Below are positions 15,198 to 22,931 of a stretch of DNA of 46,771 nt, piece by piece (the stretch's first letter is position 1; each line of letters starts with the position of its first letter). The stretch is from Clostridiaceae bacterium. Its GTDB lineage: Bacteria > Bacillota > Clostridia > Oscillospirales > QAMX01. The translations under genes were made by a program, and so were the position numbers. The DNA lies in contig JAHAYX010000051.1 in assembly GCA_018384365.1 (NCBI GenBank), forward strand, positions 1-46,771, written 5' to 3'. Below the pieces are notes generated by a model. The model was given only the letters and a program-made list of their open reading frames with translations, searched no databases and was not told the origin of the DNA.

Positions 15198-16538
15198 ATG
15201 AACAAAAAAGTGCTTGCGGTATTTCTGACACTTGCCCTTTGCGTTTCCCTGCTGTCCGGGCTTTCCTTTGCAGCGGAAGATACGGAAAACGCAGAAGTGC
15301 AGGTAAACGTGACGATCGCCAATGCAGGAGAACTTGTGCTGGTGAATCAGTCTGTTGCGGTGACGGACGTGGACGGCGACGGCGCGCTGACCGTGTTCGA
15401 CGTCCTGGCAATTGCGCACAGCGAGTATTATGAGGCGGCAGACGCCGCGGAGGAAGCGGACGGCGAAGAGGAAACCGAGTCCGCGGACTACGGGTTTGCC
15501 GTATCGGACGAAGGTTTCATCACCAAACTCTGGGGCGTGGAAAACGGCGGCAGCTATGGCTATTATCTCAATCATGCTGCGGCAATGAGCATTACCGATC
15601 CGGTGGCGGACGGCGACTATCTGGCGGCTTTTGCTTATGCCGATCTGGAAGCCTGGTCCGATATGTATACGTATTTTGAAAATACTGCGGTTTCCTGTGA
15701 GCCGGAAGCGGAGCTGGAACTGAAACTTTCCGGTGCAGGCTATGACGAGTCCTGGAATCCTGTTGTTCTGGCTGTTTCGGGCGCCAAAATTCTGGTAAAC
15801 GGTGAGGAAACTGCGTTTGTGACGGATGAAAACGGCGCCGTGACCGTGACGTTTGCCGAAGAAGGTACGTACATTGTCAGCGCGTCGAGCGACGAACTGA
15901 CGCTCGTGCCGCCGGTCTGCGTCGTAACGGCTGTAAAGAAGGACGCGGAAGAACCGGACGATGCGGAGGACGGCGAAACCGGCGGGGAACCGTCCGAAAC
16001 GCCGGAATTTGTGGACATTTCCGGCCATTGGGGCGAAGCAGCCGTGAAATATGTCGTCGAAAAGGGCTACATGAAGGGTGTTTCCGATACGGAATTTGCA
16101 CCGGATATGGGGCTTGACCGCGCATCGATCGTCACGGTACTCTATCGCATGGAGGGTGAGCCGGAGGTGACTGTCGAAAATCCCTTTGCGGATGTCCCGG
16201 CAGATACCTGGTACACCAATGCGATTCTTTGGGCAGCGGAGAATGAACTGGTTCTGGGTTACGAAGGCCAGTTCCGTCCGACCGCTGCGCTGACCCGCAG
16301 CGAAGCAGCCGTGATTCTGTACCGCTGGGCACAGTTTAAGGGCTTTGAACTGGCCGAGGCCGCCGATCTTTCGAAGTATGACGATGTGGCAGCCGTGGAG
16401 GACTGGGCAGCGGAAGCTATGGCCTGGGCCTGCGGCGAAGGCATGATCACCGGCACATCCGAGTCGACGATTTCTCCGCAGCAGTCGCTGACCCGCGCGC
16501 AGTTGGCGCTGATGCTGATGCGTTTCCTGGAAGCCTGA
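15198..16538 (+). CDS. SLH-anchored surface protein with DUF4430 (transcobalamin beta-like) domain
   Basis: A 446-residue secreted protein. Residues 1-25 are a signal peptide ending near 'SFA-AED'. Residues about 33-160 form a DUF4430-type domain with an internal EF-hand/dockerin-like loop 'DVDGDGALTVFD' (57-68), then 'LWGVENGGSYGYYLN', 'VADGDYLAAFAY' and 'WSDMYTYF'. Residues about 165-245 look Ig-like. An acidic linker leads to three SLH repeats (about 271-319, 329-380, 393-444), which bind pyruvylated cell-wall polymer and fix the protein to the surface. DUF4430 is related to the beta domain of intrinsic factor and transcobalamin. First gene behind the cobalamin riboswitch, so it likely captures a corrinoid. 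GGAGGAG lies about 9 bases before the ATG; a longer frame starting inside the leader is not used. Confidence 0.9.
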   Translation: MNKKVLAVFLTLALCVSLLSGLSFAAEDTENAEVQVNVTIANAGELVLVNQSVAVTDVDGDGALTVFDVLAIAHSEYYEAADAAEEADGEEETESADYGFAVSDEGFITKLWGVENGGSYGYYLNHAAAMSITDPVADGDYLAAFAYADLEAWSDMYTYFENTAVSCEPEAELELKLSGAGYDESWNPVVLAVSGAKILVNGEETAFVTDENGAVTVTFAEEGTYIVSASSDELTLVPPVCVVTAVKKDAEEPDDAEDGETGGEPSETPEFVDISGHWGEAAVKYVVEKGYMKGVSDTEFAPDMGLDRASIVTVLYRMEGEPEVTVENPFADVPADTWYTNAILWAAENELVLGYEGQFRPTAALTRSEAAVILYRWAQFKGFELAEAADLSKYDDVAAVEDWAAEAMAWACGEGMITGTSESTISPQQSLTRAQLALMLMRFLEA

Positions 16539-16575
16539 ACGGGAAATCGCTTTTCATAAAGAAACAGACAGGATT

Positions 16576-16606
16576 CGCGAGCCCGGGGCATGGCCTTGGG
16601 CTCGCG
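16576..16606 (+). other. Intercistronic hairpin in the B12 operon
   Basis: CGCGAGCCC (16576-16584) and GGGCTCGCG (16598-16606) form a perfect 9-bp stem. No T-run follows, so it is not a normal terminator; it may stabilise or process the mRNA between the two SLH genes. Confidence 0.6.
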
Positions 16607-16634
16607 TGATATCCGGAAGAGGGCGGAGGAAGCC

Positions 16635-18053
16635 ATGAAAGCTTTTCTGAAACGGACAATTTGCGTACTTTTTGCTTTTTCAATACTGCTCGGCACCGTA
16701 TGCGCGCAGGCGGCGAATGAAACCATCACGCCGCAGGAAGCGCTGGAGGACATTGCAGCCTATTGCTATGATGCAGTCACTGAGCCCGGATACGGAAGCG
16801 AGTGGTTCCTTGCCTGTTTTGCCATATCGGGCTGTTCCATTCCGGATTCCTACCGGAATACCTATTACCAGGCGCTCTGCGCGAAGCTGAAAGCCTGCGG
16901 CGGAGTTTTAGATACCAGAAAGTATACGGAGTATTCCCGCGTTGTCCTGGCGCTGACGGCGCTGGGATATGACCCGGCCGATGTCGCGGGATATGATCTG
17001 ACGCTGCCGCTTGCGGATTTTGAAGGGACGGTCCGCCAAGGCGTAAACGGCGCTGTTTTTGCCCTGCTGGCGCTGGACGGCGGCAATTACCGGATTCCGG
17101 CGGCGGGCACGGGAAAAACACAGGCGACGCGTGCACGTTATGTGGCCTATCTCCTGGAACGCCAGCTTTCCGACGGCGGATTTTCGGCGAGCGGCAAGAC
17201 CGCAGACCCCGATATGACCGCAATGGCGCTGCAGGCGCTTGCCAAATATGCCGGACAGGCGGACGTGGATGCGGCGATTGCACGCGGGCTTGCGTATCTG
17301 TCCGGCGCACAGCACGCAGACGGCGGATTTGACAACTGGGGTACGGAAAATGCGGAAAGCTGCGCACAGGTGCTTCTGGCTTTGTGCGAGCTGAAAATCT
17401 CGCCGGATGACAGCCGGTTTGTCAAAAACGGCGTCACGGTTACGGATGCACTGCTGGCTTACCGTCTGGAGGATGGCAGCTTCCGCCACACCAGGGACGG
17501 AAAGACTGATATGCTTGCTACCAGGCAGGCCTATATGGCGCTGGCTTCTTTCCAGCGCGTGCAGGCGGGAAAAACGCCGTTTTACACGCTGGCAGGCAGT
17601 ACAGCCTTCCGCGATATGGCGGGTCATGCCAACGAAACGGCCGTTCGGGCGCTGGCCCGTGAGGGAATTCTGAGCGGCAGGGGAGATGGGACGTTCGACC
17701 CGGATGCCACCATGACGCGCGCGGAGTTTGCGGCCATGATCGTCCGCGCAGTCGGTGCGGACATGGTCAAGGTGCCATGCTTCACGGACGTATCGCCGGA
17801 TGCCTGGTACGCGGCTTATGTCGGCGCGGCTTATCAAAGCGGAATCGTGAAGGGAACCTCCGTAACACGCTTCAGCCCGGACGCCACGATCACGGACAGC
17901 GAGGCGGAGGTGATGGTGGCGCGTGCGGCGCGGTATCTGAAGCTGCAGCCGACAACCGCGGAGGAATGGCGTGCTTCGTCTGTCTATATCACGCGCGCCG
18001 AAACGGCACAGCTGCTTTATGACCTGCTCACACAGGCGGGACGTATCGGATAG
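16635..18053 (+). CDS. SLH-anchored alpha/alpha-barrel protein (prenyltransferase/terpene-cyclase-like repeats)
   Basis: A 472-residue secreted protein. Residues 1-27 are a signal peptide ending near 'AQA-ANE'. Residues about 35-315 carry repeats of the squalene-cyclase/prenyltransferase type: 'LSDGGFSASG', 'HADGGFDNWG' and 'LEDGSFRHTR' (near 178, 227 and 278), each followed by a helix such as 'DMTAMALQALAKY' or 'SCAQVLLALCEL'. SLH repeats follow at about 323-372, 382-435 and a shortened third near 445-468. No catalytic Asp-rich cyclase motif is seen. The same alpha6/alpha6 barrel forms the alpha domain of intrinsic factor and transcobalamin, so beside two DUF4430 proteins this is probably a corrinoid-binding half. 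GGAGG lies about 6 bases before the ATG at 16635; a slightly longer frame lacks an SD. Confidence 0.87.
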   Translation: MKAFLKRTICVLFAFSILLGTVCAQAANETITPQEALEDIAAYCYDAVTEPGYGSEWFLACFAISGCSIPDSYRNTYYQALCAKLKACGGVLDTRKYTEYSRVVLALTALGYDPADVAGYDLTLPLADFEGTVRQGVNGAVFALLALDGGNYRIPAAGTGKTQATRARYVAYLLERQLSDGGFSASGKTADPDMTAMALQALAKYAGQADVDAAIARGLAYLSGAQHADGGFDNWGTENAESCAQVLLALCELKISPDDSRFVKNGVTVTDALLAYRLEDGSFRHTRDGKTDMLATRQAYMALASFQRVQAGKTPFYTLAGSTAFRDMAGHANETAVRALAREGILSGRGDGTFDPDATMTRAEFAAMIVRAVGADMVKVPCFTDVSPDAWYAAYVGAAYQSGIVKGTSVTRFSPDATITDSEAEVMVARAARYLKLQPTTAEEWRASSVYITRAETAQLLYDLLTQAGRIG

Positions 18054-18065
18054 GAAGGTATGTTT

Positions 18066-18611
18066 ATGAAAAAAAACACACATTTTTTCTGCCTGCTGTG
18101 TGCGGCGCTGCTGATTTTTCTGCTGGCGTCGTGTGCTGCACGGCCGGAGGAGGCCGGTGCAGAGTCTGTGCCGGAAGAAACACCCGGCGCGGCGGAGGAC
18201 GGCTCCGGTGAAACGGTTTCCTCGCCGTCCTGTACGCTGCTTATCCGCTGTGATACCCTCCTCGGGAAACTGGAAGAGCTGCCGGCCGGGAAAGCGGAGC
18301 TCGTCCCGGCAGACGGATTGCTGCTGGAGGCAACCAATGTGGCGTTTTCGGAAGGGGAAAGCGTGTTTGACGTTTTGAAACGGGAACTTCAGGCACGGCG
18401 TATGCATCTGGAATTTTCCGAAAACCCCCTTTACGACACCGCGTATATCGACGGGATCTGTAATCTGTATGAATATGACTGCGGAGAGCTTTCCGGCTGG
18501 ATTTACCGGGTAAACGGCGAAACCCCGGGCTATGGCTGCTCGCAGTATCTCCTTTCCGACGGCGATGTGATAGAATGGCTATATACCTGCGATCTTGGCA
18601 ACGATTTATAA
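18066..18611 (+). CDS. DUF4430 lipoprotein (transcobalamin beta-like)
   Basis: A 181-residue lipoprotein. The lipobox is 'LLASC' with C23, so it is anchored to the outer face of the membrane. An acidic linker (about 26-52) leads to a DUF4430 domain (about 95-176) with the classic end 'SGWIYRVNGETPGYGCSQY', 'LSDGDVIEWLYT' and 'CDLGND'. This is the same family as the beta domain of transcobalamin. Two ATGs compete: 18060 lies 1 base after AGGAAGG, whereas 18066 lies 7 bases after it, so 18066 is chosen. It sits between the SLH proteins and the transporter and probably passes the ligand from the wall to the membrane S component. Confidence 0.92.
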   Translation: MKKNTHFFCLLCAALLIFLLASCAARPEEAGAESVPEETPGAAEDGSGETVSSPSCTLLIRCDTLLGKLEELPAGKAELVPADGLLLEATNVAFSEGESVFDVLKRELQARRMHLEFSENPLYDTAYIDGICNLYEYDCGELSGWIYRVNGETPGYGCSQYLLSDGDVIEWLYTCDLGNDL

Positions 18612-18624
18612 GGAGGACACGGCA

Positions 18625-19512
18625 TTGGCGGACGCTTTTTCCGGTTATCATCCGGCCGTACAGTTTGTATACTTTGTGCTTGTCATCGGATTTTCCATGT
18701 TCCAGATGCATCCGGTGTGCCTGCTGATCTCCCTGGTCTGCGCGCTGACCTATGCCATTCGTCTTTCGGGACGCCGCGCCGTGCGTTTTTCGCTGTGCGG
18801 CCTGCTGCCGCTGATGCTGGTCACCGCCGCTTTGAATCCGGTATTCAATCATGAGGGCGCGACCATTCTTGCCTATTTTCCAAACGGCAATCCGCTGACA
18901 AGGGAGGCAATTCTGTACGGTATTGCTGCCGCCTGCATGATGGTGACGGTGATACTCTGGTTTTCCTGTTACAACAAGGTGATGACATCCGATAAGTTCC
19001 TTTATCTTTTTGGACGGGTAATACCGGCGCTCTCCCTGATCTTTTCCATGACGCTGCGTTTTGTACCGCGCTTTACGGCCCAGCTCAGGACGGTGACTGC
19101 CGCGCAGCGCGGTATGGGCCGCGGCGGCTCCGGCAGCGTTGTCCGGCGCGCAAAGAACGGCATTGCGGTCCTATCCGCGATGATTACCTGGGCACTGGAA
19201 AACGCCGTGGTGACTGCCGACAGCATGAAAAGCCGTGGATATGGCCTGCGTGGGCGCACGGCCTTTTCTCTCTATCGCTTTTCCCGGCGGGATGCGGGGC
19301 TGCTGCTGTTTTTTGTACTGTGCGCCGTGCTGACCGCAGGTTCTGCGGCGCTGGGCGGGCTTTCCTGGCGGTATTATCCCATGACGGGCGGCGTTTGGAA
19401 AGCGCCGATTTCCCTGACTGCGTTTGCGTCATACTTCGCGCTTTGCCTGTCACCGTCGGCGCTGGATTGGAGGGAGGAAAGAAAATGGAATGCTTTGAAA
19501 TCCGGAATGTAA
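18625..19512 (+). CDS. ecfT: ECF transporter T component (EcfT)
   Basis: A 295-residue membrane protein that scaffolds an energy-coupling-factor transporter. It has five to six hydrophobic helices and the coupling motif 'MKSRGYGLRG' in the cytosolic helices (an Ala-Arg-Gly-type signature), preceded by 'LENAVVTAD'. I place the start at TTG 18625, 8 bases after AAGGAGG. An upstream in-frame ATG at 18595 would put the SD inside the coding region and overlap the lipoprotein gene by 17 bases. It overlaps the following ATPase/S gene by 28 bases, a sign of coupled translation. Context points to cobalamin transport. Confidence 0.92.
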   Translation: MADAFSGYHPAVQFVYFVLVIGFSMFQMHPVCLLISLVCALTYAIRLSGRRAVRFSLCGLLPLMLVTAALNPVFNHEGATILAYFPNGNPLTREAILYGIAAACMMVTVILWFSCYNKVMTSDKFLYLFGRVIPALSLIFSMTLRFVPRFTAQLRTVTAAQRGMGRGGSGSVVRRAKNGIAVLSAMITWALENAVVTADSMKSRGYGLRGRTAFSLYRFSRRDAGLLLFFVLCAVLTAGSAALGGLSWRYYPMTGGVWKAPISLTAFASYFALCLSPSALDWREERKWNALKSGM

Positions 19513-21989
19513 GCTTCTCCTACCCCGACGCGGCGTGTCCGGCCCTGCGGGACTTGAATCTTACCATCCACGCCGGTGAGTTTCTCACGATTGCCGGACA
19601 GTCCGGCTGCGGAAAATCCACGCTTCTGCGGCAGCTGAAAACGCCGCTGACACCGCATGGGATCCGGAGAGGTGAAGTCCTGTTTGAGGGCGTGCCGCTG
19701 GAAACCGTGGACCTGCGCACCCAGACCGCGCGTATCGGTTTTGTCATGCAGGATCCGGAAAGTCAGATTGTAACGGATAAGGTGTGGCATGAACTGGCCT
19801 TCGGACTGGAAAGTCTGGGCCTTGACACGCCGGCAATCCGCCGGCGCGTGGCGGAAATGGCTGGGTATTTCGGCATAGAAGCCTGGTTCCACCGGGATGT
19901 GAGCGAACTCTCCGGCGGCCAGAAGCAGCTTTTGAATCTGGCTGCCGTTATGGCCATGCAGCCGTCCGTACTGATTTTAGATGAACCCACGGCCCAGCTT
20001 GACCCGATTGCAGCCACGGACTTTCTGGAAACCGTCTGCCGTATCAACCGCGAGCTGGGCGTAACCGTCCTGCTTACCGAACATCGCCTGGAGGAAGCGC
20101 TGCCGATGAGCGACCGGGTGGTTGTGATGGAAGGCGGCCGCATTGTCGCGTGCGGACTGCCTGCCGCTGTAGGAAAGGAACTGCAGGAAATGGGTCATCC
20201 CATGGCGCAGTCCCTGCCGACGCCCCTGCGGGTTGCGGCGGCGGCCCCACATGCCTGTGGACAGCCGCCCGTGACGGTGCGGGAGGGTCGTGCCTGGCTG
20301 ACTGCGTACCGGGAGTCCTATGCTCTGGGCCCGGTCCCGCCGGAACCGGCCTGTCCGCTGCGCACTGGCACGCCGGCTCTGGAGCTGGAGGAGATCTGGT
20401 TTCGCTATGAAAAGGAAGCCCCCGATGTTTTACGCGGCTTGAGCCTGCGCGCCTATCCGGGAGAAATTTTGGCTGTGATGGGCGGAAACGGTGCGGGGAA
20501 ATCCACGGCGCTGTCCGTTGCTTCCGGACTGCTGCGGCCCTTGCGGGGATGTGTGCGGGTGCATGGCGTGCCGCAGGGAACGGGAGGACGAACGTCCCGC
20601 GCTCTGCTTGGCGTTCTGCCGCAGAACCCACAGGCGCTGTTTATCAAAAAAACGGTCCGGGAAGATCTGGAGGATGTGCTGAAGCAGGACGCCGAACCCG
20701 GGCTGCTTGCGAAAACAGCGCGGCGCTGCCATATTGAGGCGCTGCTTGACCGGCATCCCTATGATCTCTCGGGCGGCGAGCGGCAGCGCGCCGCGCTGGC
20801 AAAAATTCTGCTGCTGTCGCCCGGGATTTTGCTGCTGGACGAGCCGACGAAGGGCTTTGACAGCGCTTTCAAGGCGGAATTCGCGGATATTCTGACCTCA
20901 CTTGCCATAGAGGGTGTCTGCGTGGTAATGGTCAGCCATGATATCGAATTCTGCGCAAAATATGCGCACCGCTGCGTGATGCTGTTTGACGGAATGGCCG
21001 TGAGCGAGGGGACGCCGCGCGCCTTTTTCGGCGGGAACAGCTTTTATACAACGGCGGCCAACCGCATGGCGCGCAGCATCCTCCCGGGGGCAGTGACGGC
21101 GGAGGACATCATTGCGGCCTGCGGCGGTCTTTCCGGGCCTTCCGGTCCGCAGAGAGGCGGAAATCCCGCTCGGGGTACCGCGGGAAAGCCGGAAAATGCG
21201 GACACACGAACGCCGGAGTCTTTGCCTTCGCCCGATCATGCTGCGCCGAAGCGTTCTGACGGCGCAGAGCAGCCTGACCGGAAGCGCCGCCGCATTCCTG
21301 CTCGTACGGCCGCGGCGCTTGCGGTGATTCTGCTGCTGGTCCCGCTGACGATTTATCTGGGCATTCGGGTGTTTGACGACCGGAAGTACACGTTCATCTC
21401 TCTTTTTGTCCTGCTGGAGGCCCTGCTTCCCTTTTTCCTGCTTTTTGAAGGACGAAAACCGCAGGCAAGAGAGCTTGTGGTGATCGCGGTGCTCTGTGCC
21501 ATCGGCGCAGCCGGACGGGCGGCGTTTGCCATGCTGCCGGACTTTAAGCCGGTCATGGCGCTGGTGATTCTCTCCGGGGCTGCGCTGGGCTGTGAAACGG
21601 GCTTTTTGGTCGGCGCCGTGACTATGTTTGTCTCTAATTTCTTTTTTGGTCAGGGCCCCTGGACGCCCTGGCAGATGTTTTCCATGGGATTGATCGGTTT
21701 TCTGGCCGGTCTGCTGTTTGCGGGAAAAGGGACGCGCCCCGGAAAGGTGTTCCTTTGCCTGTTCGGCGCACTTGCCGCACTTTTGATCTACGGCGGCATT
21801 ATGAACCCTGCATCCGTTCTCATGTACCAGTCCTATCCGACGTGGGAGATGATCGCCGCGGCTTACCTGACGGGCATAACGGTGGACGCCGTTCATGCAG
21901 TGTCAACAGCCTTTTTCCTGTGGGTCTTTGCGCGTCCGTTTCTGGAAAAAGTGGAACGTGTCAGAACAAAATACGGATTGATGGAATGA
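19485..21989 (+). CDS. Fused ECF transporter: two ATPase domains plus S component
   Basis: An 834-residue fusion. First ABC ATPase (about 1-250): Walker A 'GQSGCGKST' (38-46), Q-loop 'MQDPESQ', signature 'LSGGQ' (142-146), Walker B 'VLILDEPTAQLD'. Second ATPase (about 298-530): Walker A 'GGNGAGKST' (333-341), 'LSGGERQR', Walker B 'ILLLDEPTKGFD'. A charged linker (about 550-603) leads to a membrane part (604-834) with about six helices and the pattern 'FKPVMALVILSGAALGCETGF', 'SNFFFGQGPWTPWQ' (split here), as in ECF S components. Such parts are normally separate proteins. Start ATG 19485 follows GGAGGGAGG; a longer frame from 19320 lies inside ecfT. Substrate is inferred as a corrinoid from the riboswitch and DUF4430 partners. 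Followed by a terminator. Confidence 0.93.
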   Translation: MECFEIRNVSFSYPDAACPALRDLNLTIHAGEFLTIAGQSGCGKSTLLRQLKTPLTPHGIRRGEVLFEGVPLETVDLRTQTARIGFVMQDPESQIVTDKVWHELAFGLESLGLDTPAIRRRVAEMAGYFGIEAWFHRDVSELSGGQKQLLNLAAVMAMQPSVLILDEPTAQLDPIAATDFLETVCRINRELGVTVLLTEHRLEEALPMSDRVVVMEGGRIVACGLPAAVGKELQEMGHPMAQSLPTPLRVAAAAPHACGQPPVTVREGRAWLTAYRESYALGPVPPEPACPLRTGTPALELEEIWFRYEKEAPDVLRGLSLRAYPGEILAVMGGNGAGKSTALSVASGLLRPLRGCVRVHGVPQGTGGRTSRALLGVLPQNPQALFIKKTVREDLEDVLKQDAEPGLLAKTARRCHIEALLDRHPYDLSGGERQRAALAKILLLSPGILLLDEPTKGFDSAFKAEFADILTSLAIEGVCVVMVSHDIEFCAKYAHRCVMLFDGMAVSEGTPRAFFGGNSFYTTAANRMARSILPGAVTAEDIIAACGGLSGPSGPQRGGNPARGTAGKPENADTRTPESLPSPDHAAPKRSDGAEQPDRKRRRIPARTAAALAVILLLVPLTIYLGIRVFDDRKYTFISLFVLLEALLPFFLLFEGRKPQARELVVIAVLCAIGAAGRAAFAMLPDFKPVMALVILSGAALGCETGFLVGAVTMFVSNFFFGQGPWTPWQMFSMGLIGFLAGLLFAGKGTRPGKVFLCLFGALAALLIYGGIMNPASVLMYQSYPTWEMIAAAYLTGITVDAVHAVSTAFFLWVFARPFLEKVERVRTKYGLME

Positions 21990-22017
21990 ATCCCACGTCG
22001 ATTCCCCTCCCGGGCAG

Positions 22018-22063
22018 GCAGCCGGCATTGCTTCAGGCAGTGCCGGCTGCCGCTGTTTTTTCC
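22018..22063 (+). terminator. Terminator closing the B12 operon
   Basis: GCAGCCGGCA (22018-22027) pairs with TGCCGGCTGC (22041-22050), followed by CGCTGTTTTTT. Confidence 0.88.
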
Positions 22064-22089
22064 GACGGCGTTCCGGGAGAGGGCATTCG

Positions 22090-22119
22090 TTGACATTCCG
22101 CGCCGCGCTGTGATACAAT
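22090..22119 (+). promoter_or_regulatory. Promoter of the TIM-barrel isomerase gene
   Basis: TTGACA (22090-22095), 18 bases, TACAAT (22114-22119). It covers an in-frame ATG at 22118, which supports the later start codon. Confidence 0.7.
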
Positions 22120-22150
22120 GCAAGAAAAAAGAGGGGGGAGTGCGTTTTTT

Positions 22151-22927
22151 ATGCTTTTATTCGGAAGAACGCAGATGCTGCCGCAGTATTCTTATGCGGA
22201 GGCAGTGGATTTTATCATGGATTCCGGCTTTGACGGCGTGGAAATCAGCGTGTTTGACAAGCAGTTCCGGCCCCGTGAGGCATTTTTTGCCCCGGGATTT
22301 GCTGCCGCAATGCGCGACGCCATGGCGCGCCGGAATGTTCGGGGGTTCTCCGTCAGTGCACACATGGATTATACGGAAACGCCGGAGGCTTTTGCCACCG
22401 TCAGCAATGCCCTCCGGGTTGCCGCGGAGCTGGGCAGTGGCTATGTGATCATAAACGGCGCCATTCGCCGGGAAAAGGAAGAATACGAGGCGCAGTGGGA
22501 CGCCATGATCCGCAAAACGAAGGAGCTTGCGCACATGGCGGGAGAACTCGGCCTGAAACTTGCCATTGAATATGAGCCGGGCTTTGTCATCGACAGCACC
22601 CCGCTTCTGCTGCGCGCCTTGCAGGAGGTCGGCGCGTCCAATGTGGGCATCAACTGCGATATCGGCCATGTGTTCCTCTGCGACGCCGATCCGCTTGCTG
22701 CGATCGGGCAGTCCGCACCGTATATCCTCCAGTGCCATGTGGAGAATATGGCACGCGGTGTGCATGACCATCTGGTGCCCTGGGAGGGCGACATGGATCT
22801 GCCTGCCTATATTGCCAAGCTGCGCGAGATTGGTTTTGCAGGCGGTCTGGGGCTCGACCTGTATAAATATGAATATGCCGACGTCTGCGCACGCTGCGCG
22901 GCGTATTTCCGGGAATTGATCGGATAA
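22151..22927 (+). CDS. Sugar phosphate isomerase/epimerase-like TIM barrel protein
   Basis: A 258-residue protein of the xylose-isomerase-like/AP-endonuclease-2 TIM-barrel superfamily. 'DSGFDGVEISVF' begins the barrel, 'LAIEYEPG' supplies a metal-binding glutamate, 'GINCDIGHVF' an Asp-x2-His pair, and 'CHVEN' a His/Glu pair near the end; these match the divalent-metal site of the family. Members isomerise or epimerise sugars, inositols or hydroxypyruvate; the substrate cannot be told here. GAGGGGGGAG lies 10 bases before the ATG at 22151. The next gene starts 4 bases after its stop. Confidence 0.88.
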   Translation: MLLFGRTQMLPQYSYAEAVDFIMDSGFDGVEISVFDKQFRPREAFFAPGFAAAMRDAMARRNVRGFSVSAHMDYTETPEAFATVSNALRVAAELGSGYVIINGAIRREKEEYEAQWDAMIRKTKELAHMAGELGLKLAIEYEPGFVIDSTPLLLRALQEVGASNVGINCDIGHVFLCDADPLAAIGQSAPYILQCHVENMARGVHDHLVPWEGDMDLPAYIAKLREIGFAGGLGLDLYKYEYADVCARCAAYFRELIG

Positions 22928-22931
22928 GGAA

